Source of the DNA: Carnobacterium_A sp049673005
Lineage (GTDB): Bacteria; Bacillota; Bacilli; Lactobacillales; Carnobacteriaceae
Direction of reading: 5' to 3'
DNA length: 64,000 nt
NCBI RefSeq assembly: GCF_049673005.1
Contig: NZ_JBATXB010000033.1
Span: 19,377-83,376 of the forward strand
The notes under the pieces were generated by a model. It saw nothing but the letters and a program-made list of their open reading frames with translations, had not been told where the DNA came from and searched no databases. Below, piece by piece: positions 7,828-15,538 of the stretch (position 1 is its first letter; the number at the start of each line of letters is the position of its first letter). Made by a program: the position numbers and the translations under genes.

Positions 7828-8958
7828 TTAAATCAATGATTTTCTAATAATAACATCTACACCTTTTGGAGCCCAACCTGCTACTATTGCTCCAGGTTCG
7901 TTAATGGTCACCCATCCCAAACCAGCAAAGACAATGTCTGCTTTTTCTTTAACGGTAAACTCAAAACGAACCAAATCTGGAAAGCCTGTAACTTCATCTT
8001 CACGTGGAGGCTGCAATAATTTCCCAACTTGTTTTTGGTACAATTCATCTGCTTTTTCCAATTTAGTTCTATGAATTTTTAAATCATTAGATGTAAAACA
8101 AGTAAAAGATCGTCTTTCACCTTTCAAGTAATCAAACCTTGCCACACCACCAAAGAATAAAGTTTGCCCTTCATTTAGTTGGTAAACCATTGGTTTTATC
8201 TCTTTTTTTGGCGCAATCAATTTCAAATCTTTATCTCCCAAGACATGTGCCATCTGGTGACGATGGATAATTCCTGGAGTATCGATTAAGAATTTTCCGT
8301 CTTCTAAAGGTATTTCAATTCTGTCTAGTGTCGTTCCAGGAAATTGAGATGTTGTAATTAAATCTTGTACTCCTGCAGTCAGATGAATAATTTGATTGAT
8401 TAAAGTTGATTTCCCTACATTTGTTACCCCGACTACAAAAACATCACGTCCTTTACGATGTTTTTCAATGGTCGCCAGTAAGTCTTCCATCTCTTTAGGT
8501 TTAACAGCACTTGTCAAAATAACATCTTGTGGACGTAACCCTTCTTCAAATGCTCTTTCTCTCAACCACTGTGTCATTTTCCCACGTTTTAAAGACTTTG
8601 GTAGCAAATCGACTTTATTCCCCACTAACAGAACTGGATTATCTCCAACAAAACGGTGAAGCCCAGGAATCATACTGCCATTAAAATCAAAAATGTCGAT
8701 AACATTTATGATTAAAGCATCTTTTGTTCCTAATTCATTTAATAATTTCAAAAAATCATCATCTGTTAAATGGACATCTTGGATTTCATTGTAGTGACGC
8801 AATCTAAAACAGCGTTGGCAATACACTTCTTCTTTTTCTAAACCTTTTTTTAATGCAGACTCTGGCGTATATCCAGACTGTTCTTTGTCAGTTGTCTGAA
8901 TAACTGCTCCGCAACCAATACACCTTAACTCTTCTTCATTCATTAATTCTTTCGTCAT
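7828..8958 (-). CDS. yqeH: Ribosome biogenesis GTPase YqeH
   Basis: A circularly permuted GTPase needed for 30S assembly, 376 residues. An N-terminal zinc finger (CIGCGAV...CQRCF) is followed by G4 NKVDLL, then G1 GVTNVGKSTLI and G3 DTPG, i.e. the permuted G4-G1-G3 order. The C-terminal part resembles the usual YqeH RNA-binding region. The ATG at 8958 has GGAGG 10 nt upstream and overlaps the end of yqeG by 23 bp, suggesting coupled translation. Confidence 0.95.
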   Translation of the reverse strand: MTKELMNEEELRCIGCGAVIQTTDKEQSGYTPESALKKGLEKEEVYCQRCFRLRHYNEIQDVHLTDDDFLKLLNELGTKDALIINVIDIFDFNGSMIPGLHRFVGDNPVLLVGNKVDLLPKSLKRGKMTQWLRERAFEEGLRPQDVILTSAVKPKEMEDLLATIEKHRKGRDVFVVGVTNVGKSTLINQIIHLTAGVQDLITTSQFPGTTLDRIEIPLEDGKFLIDTPGIIHRHQMAHVLGDKDLKLIAPKKEIKPMVYQLNEGQTLFFGGVARFDYLKGERRSFTCFTSNDLKIHRTKLEKADELYQKQVGKLLQPPREDEVTGFPDLVRFEFTVKEKADIVFAGLGWVTINEPGAIVAGWAPKGVDVIIRKSLI

Positions 8959-9481
8959 GTAATGACTTCCTCCATCTCATATTTGGATCTTTTTTAATCA
9001 AGTAATTCATAATATGCAGTTCCATATAACGATTGAGTTTTGTGTTCCAAGCATCACTATCAATAATAGGCTTAACTAACACTGTACGGATACCTGCTAA
9101 ATTAGCTCCCCATACATCAGTCATAATTTGATCTCCTACCATTAAAATATCTTCTTTCGGGAGATTCAATTTTTCTTCTGCTTTTTTAAATCCTATTACT
9201 GTTGGTTTTATAGCTCTAGAAACGTATTCCAAATCTAGTATTTTGGCTACTTTCTCAACACGTGGCGCACTATTATTCGATAATATAATAACTGGAATAC
9301 CAGCATCTTTCATTACTTTAATCCACTCTATAAGCTCTTGGGTCCCATCAGGATTATTCCAAGCAATAAGAGTATTATCTAAATCTGTTAGAACGGCTTT
9401 TACATTTTGTTTTTTTAATTGTTCTGGCGTTAACTGGTATATAGCTTCTATCATCCATGTTGGTTTAAATATATTCAGCAT
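8936..9481 (-). CDS. yqeG: YqeG family HAD IIIA-type phosphatase
   Basis: A 181-residue HAD-superfamily protein. The nucleophile motif is VLTDLDNTLIAWN (DxDxT), motif II is VIILSNNS, and motif III is the lysine stretch KPTVIGFKKAEEKL followed by MVGDQIMTDVWGANLAG. The substrate is unknown; it is the usual first gene of the yqe ribosome-assembly operon. The ATG at 9481 has GGGAGAAA upstream. Its promoter is at 9548-9575, with a hairpin in the leader. Confidence 0.92.
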   Translation of the reverse strand: MLNIFKPTWMIEAIYQLTPEQLKKQNVKAVLTDLDNTLIAWNNPDGTQELIEWIKVMKDAGIPVIILSNNSAPRVEKVAKILDLEYVSRAIKPTVIGFKKAEEKLNLPKEDILMVGDQIMTDVWGANLAGIRTVLVKPIIDSDAWNTKLNRYMELHIMNYLIKKDPNMRWRKSLHDERINE

Positions 9482-9505
9482 AGTTTCTCCCTACTCATTA
9501 AAATA

Positions 9506-9526
9506 GGAGTACTTCTCCAGTACTCC
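9506..9526 (-). terminator. Hairpin between dapG and yqeG (terminator or leader structure)
   Basis: GGAGTACT (9506-9513) and AGTACTCC (9519-9526) form an 8-bp stem with a 5-nt loop, followed on the minus strand by TATTTTA. It can end dapG transcripts, but it also lies downstream of the yqeG promoter, inside the yqeG leader. The T tract is poor, so it would act as a partial terminator. Confidence 0.55.
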
Positions 9527-9547
9527 CTCTTGTTTACTATCTAGTCA

Positions 9548-9575
9548 ATTATACGTTAAAACCACGAAATAGCAA
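9548..9575 (-). promoter_or_regulatory. Promoter of the yqeG operon
   Basis: TTGCTA (9575-9570), 16-nt spacer, TATAAT (9553-9548) on the minus strand, immediately after the dapG stop codon. The -10 is perfect. This would let the yqe operon be transcribed independently of dapG. Confidence 0.7.
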
Positions 9576-9581
9576 TCAAAC

Positions 9582-10799
9582 TCAATTGTTTTTAGTTGGA
9601 TTCTCATTTTGTAAAAAGGCAGTATGCAAGGAATTAACCGCAACTTTTAAATCTGATTCCGCAACTAAAATCCAAATAGTCGTGTAACTATCTGCCGATT
9701 GATAAATAGGTACTTGATTATTAGCCAAGGTTGTCACTATTTTAGAAACAATACCTGGTACTCCTGTGATACCCGCTCCAACAATTGCAACTTTTGCACA
9801 GTTTTCTATGTTGGAGTAAGTAACTCCTTGTTTTTCAAATAAATTTTGTGCGCTCTCTAAAGCTGTTTGGGGTAATGTGAAAACAATTTGTTCCGGAAAA
9901 ATATTGATGAAGTCAACACTAATTCCTAACCTAGCTAATGAGTTAAATATTTTTTCCTGTGTCTTCCGGTTAGCTTCAACTTTAAATTGTACTAAATTTG
10001 GAACATGAGCAATCCCTGTGACTAAACGGTAATGCTCTATTTGACTTTCGATATGTGTAACCAACGTTCCTGTATCGGTAACGGGTTGGAGAGTTGAGCG
10101 AATTCGTAATGGTATTCCAGCCTGCATGGCAATTTCAACAGCTCGTGGATCAATTACTTTTGCTCCTTCATGGGCCATATTGCTTACTTCTCGGTAACTG
10201 ACTACTTCTAAAAATTGAGCATTATCAACTAAACGAGGATCCGCAGTCATCATCCCTGAAACATCTGTAAATATATCAATACTTTCAGCATCAAAAGAAG
10301 ATCCCAAAAAGGCTGCAGTTGTGTCACTTCCTCCGCGTCCAATTGTAGTAATGTGCCCACTTTCACTCACGCCTTGAAAACCAGTAACAACTACAACATC
10401 ATTAAATTTAAAATAATTAGTAATCGCAGTCTTATCAATTCTCTTTACTTTAGCGTTGCCAAAATCTTCATTCGTAACTATTCCAGCATCCTGTCCAGTT
10501 AAGCCAACAGCAGCTATTCCATTCTTTTTTAAACCATTTGTGAAAACAGCCGTAGAGATAGTCTCACCTACTGAAAGCAACATGTCTTTTTCACGCAAAT
10601 CTAAGTAGCTTCGAGTCCCTCCGATTAACGAAAGTAAAGAATCAGTAGCGTATGGGTCTCCTAAACGTCCAATCGCTGAAACAACTACGATTACCTTATA
10701 TCCTAAAGATATAGCATGAGAAATATGCTTTTCTGCTGCTGCACGACTAGTGTCATCTTTAACTGATGTTCCACCAAATTTTTGAACTAAAATTTTCAT
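9582..10799 (-). CDS. dapG: Aspartokinase I, DapG type
   Basis: Phosphorylates aspartate at the entry to lysine, diaminopimelate, threonine and methionine synthesis. The 405 residues show KFGGTSV at the start, GRGGSDTTAA, IDIFTDVSGMMTADPR, and two ACT domains ending in the QSADSYTTIW motif. Length and sequence follow Bacillus DapG (the DAP-inhibited isoenzyme) rather than the longer ThrD type. The ATG at 10799 has AAAGGATGG upstream; a frame start at 10838 is not supported. It stands alone, with no lysine riboswitch seen; its promoter is at 10897-10925. Confidence 0.9.
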   Translation of the reverse strand: MKILVQKFGGTSVKDDTSRAAAEKHISHAISLGYKVIVVVSAIGRLGDPYATDSLLSLIGGTRSYLDLREKDMLLSVGETISTAVFTNGLKKNGIAAVGLTGQDAGIVTNEDFGNAKVKRIDKTAITNYFKFNDVVVVTGFQGVSESGHITTIGRGGSDTTAAFLGSSFDAESIDIFTDVSGMMTADPRLVDNAQFLEVVSYREVSNMAHEGAKVIDPRAVEIAMQAGIPLRIRSTLQPVTDTGTLVTHIESQIEHYRLVTGIAHVPNLVQFKVEANRKTQEKIFNSLARLGISVDFINIFPEQIVFTLPQTALESAQNLFEKQGVTYSNIENCAKVAIVGAGITGVPGIVSKIVTTLANNQVPIYQSADSYTTIWILVAESDLKVAVNSLHTAFLQNENPTKNN

Positions 10800-10896
10800 T
10801 TTATACCATCCTTTAAATTTAAATCTTCCTATAACCAATCTGTTCTAATTTCCACTTATATTAGTTCAATCTTTTTTATACTACCAGTTCATTTTT

Positions 10897-10925
10897 ATTA
10901 TAGCGAAGACTCAAACAATATTCAA
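10897..10925 (-). promoter_or_regulatory. Promoter of dapG
   Basis: TTGAAT (10925-10920), 17-nt spacer, TATAAT (10902-10897) on the minus strand. The leader to the dapG start is about 90 nt and shows no strong hairpin, lysine riboswitch core or T-box motif. Confidence 0.8.
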
Positions 10926-10960
10926 TAAAGCAAGTGACGGTAAACTAATTTTATTTTTCA

Positions 10961-10969
10961 TGGTATACT
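10961..10969 (+). promoter_or_regulatory. Extended -10 promoter of cutC
   Basis: TGG directly before TATACT (10964-10969) fits an extended -10 element; the -35 region is poor. The cutC start lies about 35 bp downstream. Confidence 0.5.
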
Positions 10970-11004
10970 TTAAAAAATAAGTTAAGAAAATGGAGAGTGA
11001 AACA

Positions 11005-11649
11005 ATGTTTCTTAAAGAAGTTTGTGTTGAAAATTATACAATGGTTCCTGCAGCTATTGCAAAAGGGGCAACTCGTGTCGAACTTTGCGATTACTTGCCT
11101 AGCGGAGGTACAACGGTTAGTAAAGGAGTGATGCAAGAGACGTTAGCTTATTGCAGCGAGCACTCAGTTCCTGTGATGGCCATTATCCGTCCACGTAGCG
11201 GAAATTTTATTTATAATGATACTGAATTAAAAATAATGGGATACGATATTATAGAGGCTAAAAATCTTGGCATTGATGGTATTGTCGTCGGATGCTTGAA
11301 TAAGGAAAATTGGCTAGACGAGGATGCAATGGAGCAAATTTTAGAGGAATCTTACGGCTTACAAACAACTTTCCATATGGCTTTCGATTCTATCCCACAC
11401 ATCCGTCAATTTGAAGCGATTGACTGGTTAGTTGAACACGGTGTAGAACGTATTTTAACCCATGGTGGAAATGCTGATGTCTCTATTGAAAAAACTTTGC
11501 CAAGACTAAAGGAATTAGTTGATTACGCAGATAAGCGCATAATCATTCTTCCTGGAGGCGGAATAAACGATGAGAATGCTCAAAGTGTGATTGATTACTT
11601 GGGAGTTAATGAAGTTCACGGTACAAAAATAGTCGGTCCATTAAATTAA
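11005..11649 (+). CDS. cutC: CutC family protein
   Basis: A 214-residue TIM-barrel protein of the CutC family, historically linked to copper homeostasis but with disputed biochemical role. Family marks are LKEVCVENY, GATRVELCDYLPSGGTT, AIIRPRSGNFIYND, TFHMAFD and RILTHGG. The ATG at 11005 follows GGAG by 9 nt; the upstream in-frame start at 10990 would contain this ribosome site. Single gene on the plus strand with its own terminator; no copper genes nearby. Confidence 0.93.
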   Translation: MFLKEVCVENYTMVPAAIAKGATRVELCDYLPSGGTTVSKGVMQETLAYCSEHSVPVMAIIRPRSGNFIYNDTELKIMGYDIIEAKNLGIDGIVVGCLNKENWLDEDAMEQILEESYGLQTTFHMAFDSIPHIRQFEAIDWLVEHGVERILTHGGNADVSIEKTLPRLKELVDYADKRIIILPGGGINDENAQSVIDYLGVNEVHGTKIVGPLN

Positions 11650-11651
11650 GT

Positions 11652-11694
11652 AAAACGAGTTTCTGTATGATTCAAATCTGCAGAAACTCGTTTT
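11652..11694 (+). terminator. Terminator of cutC
   Basis: Fourteen-base perfect arms AAAACGAGTTTCTG (11652-11665) and CAGAAACTCGTTTT (11681-11694), just after the cutC stop. Confidence 0.85.
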
Positions 11695-11737
11695 CCATTT
11701 AATAATATATATAATTTCTAATGTTAAATCTTCAAAA

Positions 11738-11771
11738 AAAGAATGAGCTAGTATAACTGAGCTCATTCTTT
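11738..11771 (-). terminator. Terminator of ykuJ (usable in both directions)
   Basis: AAAGAATGAGCT (11738-11749) and AGCTCATTCTTT (11760-11771) pair perfectly, with A and T runs on both sides. It separates the convergent cutC and ykuJ genes. Confidence 0.85.
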
Positions 11772-11778
11772 ATTTTTT

Positions 11779-12012
11779 TTAGTCTTGCAACAATTCAAAA
11801 ATTTCAATTGCAACTAAATCTAAATCATCAAATTGATAAACTTGACGTGTCGAGCTATCTTCTAATTCAAAAGTAGTCGTTTTAGCATCATAGGAAATTA
11901 AGCAACGTTCATTGCCTTCTTTTTCAAATCTACGTACTTGAACTTCACTATCTTTATCTTCTAACATAGCTTCCAATCGGCGAATGATTGCCTGTAATTG
12001 TGAAGGTTTCAT
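11779..12012 (-). CDS. ykuJ: YkuJ family protein
   Basis: A 77-residue acidic protein of the YkuJ family, function unknown. It resembles Bacillus YkuJ in its pattern: an N-terminal helix SQLQAIIRRLEAML, a middle FEKEGNERCLISYD strand region, and the FDDLDLVAIEIFELLQ tail, which is the best conserved part. AAAGGGG lies before the ATG. Single gene with its own terminator. Confidence 0.85.
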   Translation of the reverse strand: MKPSQLQAIIRRLEAMLEDKDSEVQVRRFEKEGNERCLISYDAKTTTFELEDSSTRQVYQFDDLDLVAIEIFELLQD

Positions 12013-12182
12013 AATCTCGTACCCCTTTCAAACTTGGCTCAGTCACTATTTTAACAGATTTTTCTTCAAAAGACAGTAAAGTTATCTTTTTTTATTCATT
12101 TAATTTTTATTTTCTTAAAGAAACGCCTTTTTTATTAAGTAATTATCAATACTATAATAATCATAAACCCATTTAAAATAGC

Positions 12183-13067
12183 TTATCTTTTCCCTTCAGG
12201 CCACCATAATTTAATAAATGCTTGAGTACCATCATTCCCATGTCCATCTATTTCAAGTTTTTCATAAAATTGTTGAGCTAATGACGTAAAAGGTAAATCT
12301 ATATTCATTATTTTGGCTTCATTTAAAGCAATATTCAAGTCTTTAACAAAATGTTTTATAAAAAAACCAGGTGAATAGTCTTCACTCAAAATACGGGGAC
12401 CATAGTTTACTAATGACCAGTTATTTGCACTACCTCCACTCACAGTATCAATAACTTTTTCTAAATTCAGATTAGCTGCTTCAGCATATACCAACATTTC
12501 TGTCAAACCTGTCATCGTTCCTGCTACCATAATTTGGTTGGCCATTTTTGTGTGTTGACCTTTACCTGCTGACCCTTGTAGATTTACTTTGCTTGAAAAT
12601 ACATCAAGGATGGGTTTAACAAGTTCAAAAACACCTTCATCCCCACCAACCATTACTGTTAATGTTCCATTTTTAGCACCCAAATCTCCACCAGATACTG
12701 GAGCATCAAGTACGGGGATATTTCTTTTTTTACCTTCTTCATATAACTTAGCCGCTAAAGTAGGAGTACTCGTAGTCATATCGATTAAGATATGGTTAGA
12801 CGTAGCTGTTTTAAAAATACCTTTTTCTCCTAAATAGGTTTCTTCAACATCTTTAGGATAACCTACTATAGTAATAATAATCTCACTTTTTTCTGTCACT
12901 GTTGCTGGATTTTCACACCAATTAGCACCTAAAGAAACTAAATCGTCCGTTTTACTTTTTGTTCTATTATAAACATTTACTTCATACCCAGCCTTAAGTA
13001 AATGTTTCACGATAGAGCTACCCATTACACCTGTTCCAATAAAACCAATTTTTTTCATTTTATACAT
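12183..13067 (-). CDS. NAD(P)-dependent 3-hydroxyisobutyrate-dehydrogenase-like oxidoreductase (YkwC type)
   Basis: A beta-hydroxyacid dehydrogenase of about 294 residues. The Rossmann motif is KIGFIGTGVMGSSIVKHL, the substrate loop is DAPVSGGDLGAKNGTLTVMVGG, and the catalytic lysine is in GKGQHTKMANQ. The longer frame to 13163 adds 32 residues unlike the family. Two starts are possible: ATG at 13067, very close to AAGGG, or ATG at 13058 at about 12 nt. The physiological substrate cannot be read from sequence or neighbours. Confidence 0.85.
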   Translation of the reverse strand: MYKMKKIGFIGTGVMGSSIVKHLLKAGYEVNVYNRTKSKTDDLVSLGANWCENPATVTEKSEIIITIVGYPKDVEETYLGEKGIFKTATSNHILIDMTTSTPTLAAKLYEEGKKRNIPVLDAPVSGGDLGAKNGTLTVMVGGDEGVFELVKPILDVFSSKVNLQGSAGKGQHTKMANQIMVAGTMTGLTEMLVYAEAANLNLEKVIDTVSGGSANNWSLVNYGPRILSEDYSPGFFIKHFVKDLNIALNEAKIMNIDLPFTSLAQQFYEKLEIDGHGNDGTQAFIKLWWPEGKR

Positions 13068-13172
13068 ACACCCTTCCCAAATCCTTATGATTTTAGTATA
13101 ACATTCTAGATGAAAAACTAATATACGGAACTTTTTATCAAACCTCTTAATACTACTGGTCAAACTATAAAA

Positions 13173-14198
13173 TCATTGTACTTTTATTTGCTTTTCATAA
13201 AAATCAAGCCATATTCCAGCAAGCCTTTCTTCTGAATAATAGTTACTTCCTGCAGCAGCCTTTTGAATAGCTCTTTTATAAAAAATTGGATTATTCATCA
13301 TTTCTTCAATAATAGTTTTCATTCTATTTCGATCAAGTGCAGGCTCATAATAACCTGCCAATATAGGTAAATATAAATCTAAATCTCTTAAAATAACAGG
13401 CTTACCACAGGAGAATGCCTCTAAAATACACATGGGAAATAGTTCTTCAAAAGATGGCAATAAAAAAACATCTGCCAGATTATAAAAACTACACATTTCT
13501 TCTCTCTTTACAATGCCTATAAAACGCAAATTTTCAGGAGGTTGCTTCATTACTTTAGTGAATTTATCATAGCCATCTGTTATTTTACCAAACGAAAATC
13601 CACCTACCCATAAAAACTGGACATCTGGCATTTGTTTTGCTAAATCAATAAAATCAAGTATACCTTTACGTTCTTGTATTTGCCCAGCTCCCATAACTAC
13701 AAACTGATTTTCTAAGATACCTAACTTAGCTCTCATTTCATTTTTTTTATCGCTACATAAAGGATGGAATTTGGTATTAGAAACAAAATTTGGAATATAC
13801 GTTATTTTCTTCCTTGGTACTCCATATTTTTCTAACTCTTTAATGAAAGCGGGATTAACCACAACTAAGTGATCCATTCGTTTATAAAATTTAATGACAT
13901 AGGTATAAAAAAATAATTCAATCAAACGAGGCAAATGAATACTTCCTTTTAAGGTAGATGGTAAAAAATGAACATAACCAATACGTCTACCTACTCGCTT
14001 CTTAAAAAAAGTACTTAGAAAAAAAGAAGGATTAACTGTGTGGTAATGACTAATATCTGTTCTACTATAGTCATTAATTCTAATTTCTAACTTTCTTGTA
14101 TGGTACTTTCCCAATAAATGAACTAGTTCTAAATAAGCGCTACCAACTCCTTGTCCAGCTATTTTGTCCGCTGAAGAAAACATCGTTATTCGTATCAT
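13173..14198 (-). CDS. GT4 glycosyltransferase, second step of glycolipid synthesis
   Basis: A 341-residue GT-B enzyme. The start MIRITMFSSADKIAGQGVG is characteristic of the enzyme encoded next to the monoglucosyl-diacylglycerol synthase in Enterococcus and Listeria (BgsA/LafB group). FVVMGAGQIQERKG is the nucleotide-sugar region, and EELFPMCILEAFSCGKPVI is the EX7E motif. It probably adds the second hexose to the glycolipid that anchors lipoteichoic acid. The sugar (glucose or galactose) cannot be decided. It starts 16 bp after its partner ends. Confidence 0.82.
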   Translation of the reverse strand: MIRITMFSSADKIAGQGVGSAYLELVHLLGKYHTRKLEIRINDYSRTDISHYHTVNPSFFLSTFFKKRVGRRIGYVHFLPSTLKGSIHLPRLIELFFYTYVIKFYKRMDHLVVVNPAFIKELEKYGVPRKKITYIPNFVSNTKFHPLCSDKKNEMRAKLGILENQFVVMGAGQIQERKGILDFIDLAKQMPDVQFLWVGGFSFGKITDGYDKFTKVMKQPPENLRFIGIVKREEMCSFYNLADVFLLPSFEELFPMCILEAFSCGKPVILRDLDLYLPILAGYYEPALDRNRMKTIIEEMMNNPIFYKRAIQKAAAGSNYYSEERLAGIWLDFYEKQIKVQ

Positions 14199-14214
14199 AA
14201 TTACTACTCCTCTT

Positions 14215-15402
14215 TTAACGTTGTTTCGAAAGAATAACTAATTTTTTTTCATCCTTATATTCTTCTATCATTAACTCATAAAACTGAATGACTTTTTCTC
14301 CAAACAATTCAGATGATAACTGTTTAAATAGTCTCTCTCGATTTACTTCTCTCTTTTTATTATCTAAATTAAACTCGTTTTTCATCATAGACATAATGAT
14401 GACATCTGCTAATTCTTCATCTTTTCTAAAAGTTTCTCCAAAGTCTCCGTTTTGAGTCAATATTTCAGTATAATCATTGTATCTCGCTATAATATTCGTT
14501 CCAGAAGCTATAGACTCAATGTAAGTTAATCCCTGTGACTCAGAATCAGATGCACTTAAAAATAAGTCAGCAGCTTGATAATACGCTTGTACTTGAGAAC
14601 TTTCTACTTCTCCAACAAAAAAAATTGATTTAGCTAAATCTAAACTTTGGACTAAATATTCTAATTCTTTCTTTTGTGGTCCATTTCCAACAATTAAAAG
14701 TTTCGCCTTTGGTTTTTTAGCTAAAACTTGAGGCATGGACTTAATAAGAATATCAATACTCTTTTCTTGAGCAACCCTTCCTAAAAATAAAAGTAAGGGT
14801 TCATCAGAGTTAAAAGATAACTCTGCACGTATATCTCTTGTTGCTTTTTCAAGAAAATTAGTTAAGATAATACCTGTTGGGATAATGACTATCTTTGAAG
14901 TAACGTCATAATTTAATAATTGTTGGGCTGCTTTTTTACTTGGTGCTATAATACCATTGGCTTTATTACAAAATATTTTCGATGCTATTTTAACATGATT
15001 AGGACGAAGGATTTTTCCTTTTCCAATGTAGTGAAGATAATCTTCGTACATTGTATGATAAGTATGGATACAAGGGATTTTTAATTGATGAGCTATATAT
15101 TTTCCTGTTAAACCTAGACTAAACTCTGTTTGCGTATGAATAATATCTAAGGATTGTTCTTTAGCTATCTTTAGTGCTCGGTGTAATCCTTTTATTGCAA
15201 CACGACGATCTTGAAATGATAAAAAAGGCAAACTCGGTAACCGAATAATTCCAACTTCATTATATTTTACTTTAGGATCTGTAGTTGTAAAAATGATGAC
15301 AGAATGACCTTGTCGCTCAAGTTCACTTTTTAGTGTTTTTATTGAGCTGGCTACTCCACTTATTTGTGGAAAGTAAGTATCCGTAAAAATTCCAACTTTC
15401 AT
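14215..15402 (-). CDS. 1,2-diacylglycerol 3-glucosyltransferase (GT4)
   Basis: A 395-residue GT4 enzyme matching the alpha-monoglucosyl-diacylglycerol synthase group (BgsB/LafA). Marks are MKVGIFTDTYFPQISGVASS at the N-terminus, HTQTEFSLGLTG, HTYHTMYEDYLHYI (acceptor side), LLLFLGRVAQEKS, and the EX7E motif in SDSESQGLTYIES. It should transfer glucose from UDP-glucose to diacylglycerol at the cytoplasmic membrane face. AAAGGGG precedes the ATG. First gene of a two-gene unit; a TATAAT lies at 15429-15424. Confidence 0.85.
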   Translation of the reverse strand: MKVGIFTDTYFPQISGVASSIKTLKSELERQGHSVIIFTTTDPKVKYNEVGIIRLPSLPFLSFQDRRVAIKGLHRALKIAKEQSLDIIHTQTEFSLGLTGKYIAHQLKIPCIHTYHTMYEDYLHYIGKGKILRPNHVKIASKIFCNKANGIIAPSKKAAQQLLNYDVTSKIVIIPTGIILTNFLEKATRDIRAELSFNSDEPLLLFLGRVAQEKSIDILIKSMPQVLAKKPKAKLLIVGNGPQKKELEYLVQSLDLAKSIFFVGEVESSQVQAYYQAADLFLSASDSESQGLTYIESIASGTNIIARYNDYTEILTQNGDFGETFRKDEELADVIIMSMMKNEFNLDNKKREVNRERLFKQLSSELFGEKVIQFYELMIEEYKDEKKLVILSKQR

Positions 15403-15502
15403 TTCGCTTCACCCCTTTATATTATTATACTTGGTATTGTATAAAAACATAAATTATAACCCTTTATAACTAGCTACCTTCAGAAACAATTATAAAAACA
15501 AA

Positions 15503-15533
15503 AAACCGTTGGAATTAAAAATTCCAACGGTTT
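15503..15533 (-). terminator. Terminator of ptsHI
   Basis: AAACCGTTGGAATT (15503-15516) and AATTCCAACGGTTT (15520-15533), a perfect 14-bp stem with a 3-nt loop, then T-rich sequence on the minus strand. It lies six bp beyond the ptsI stop. Confidence 0.92.
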
Positions 15534-15538
15534 ACTCT

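Noticed and set aside
8396..8659. Open frame on the strand opposite yqeH
   Set aside because: Mirror of conserved GTPase codons; no ribosome site and no family similarity. The same applies to other antisense frames, e.g. 1587-1910, 25601-25975 and 30161-30547.
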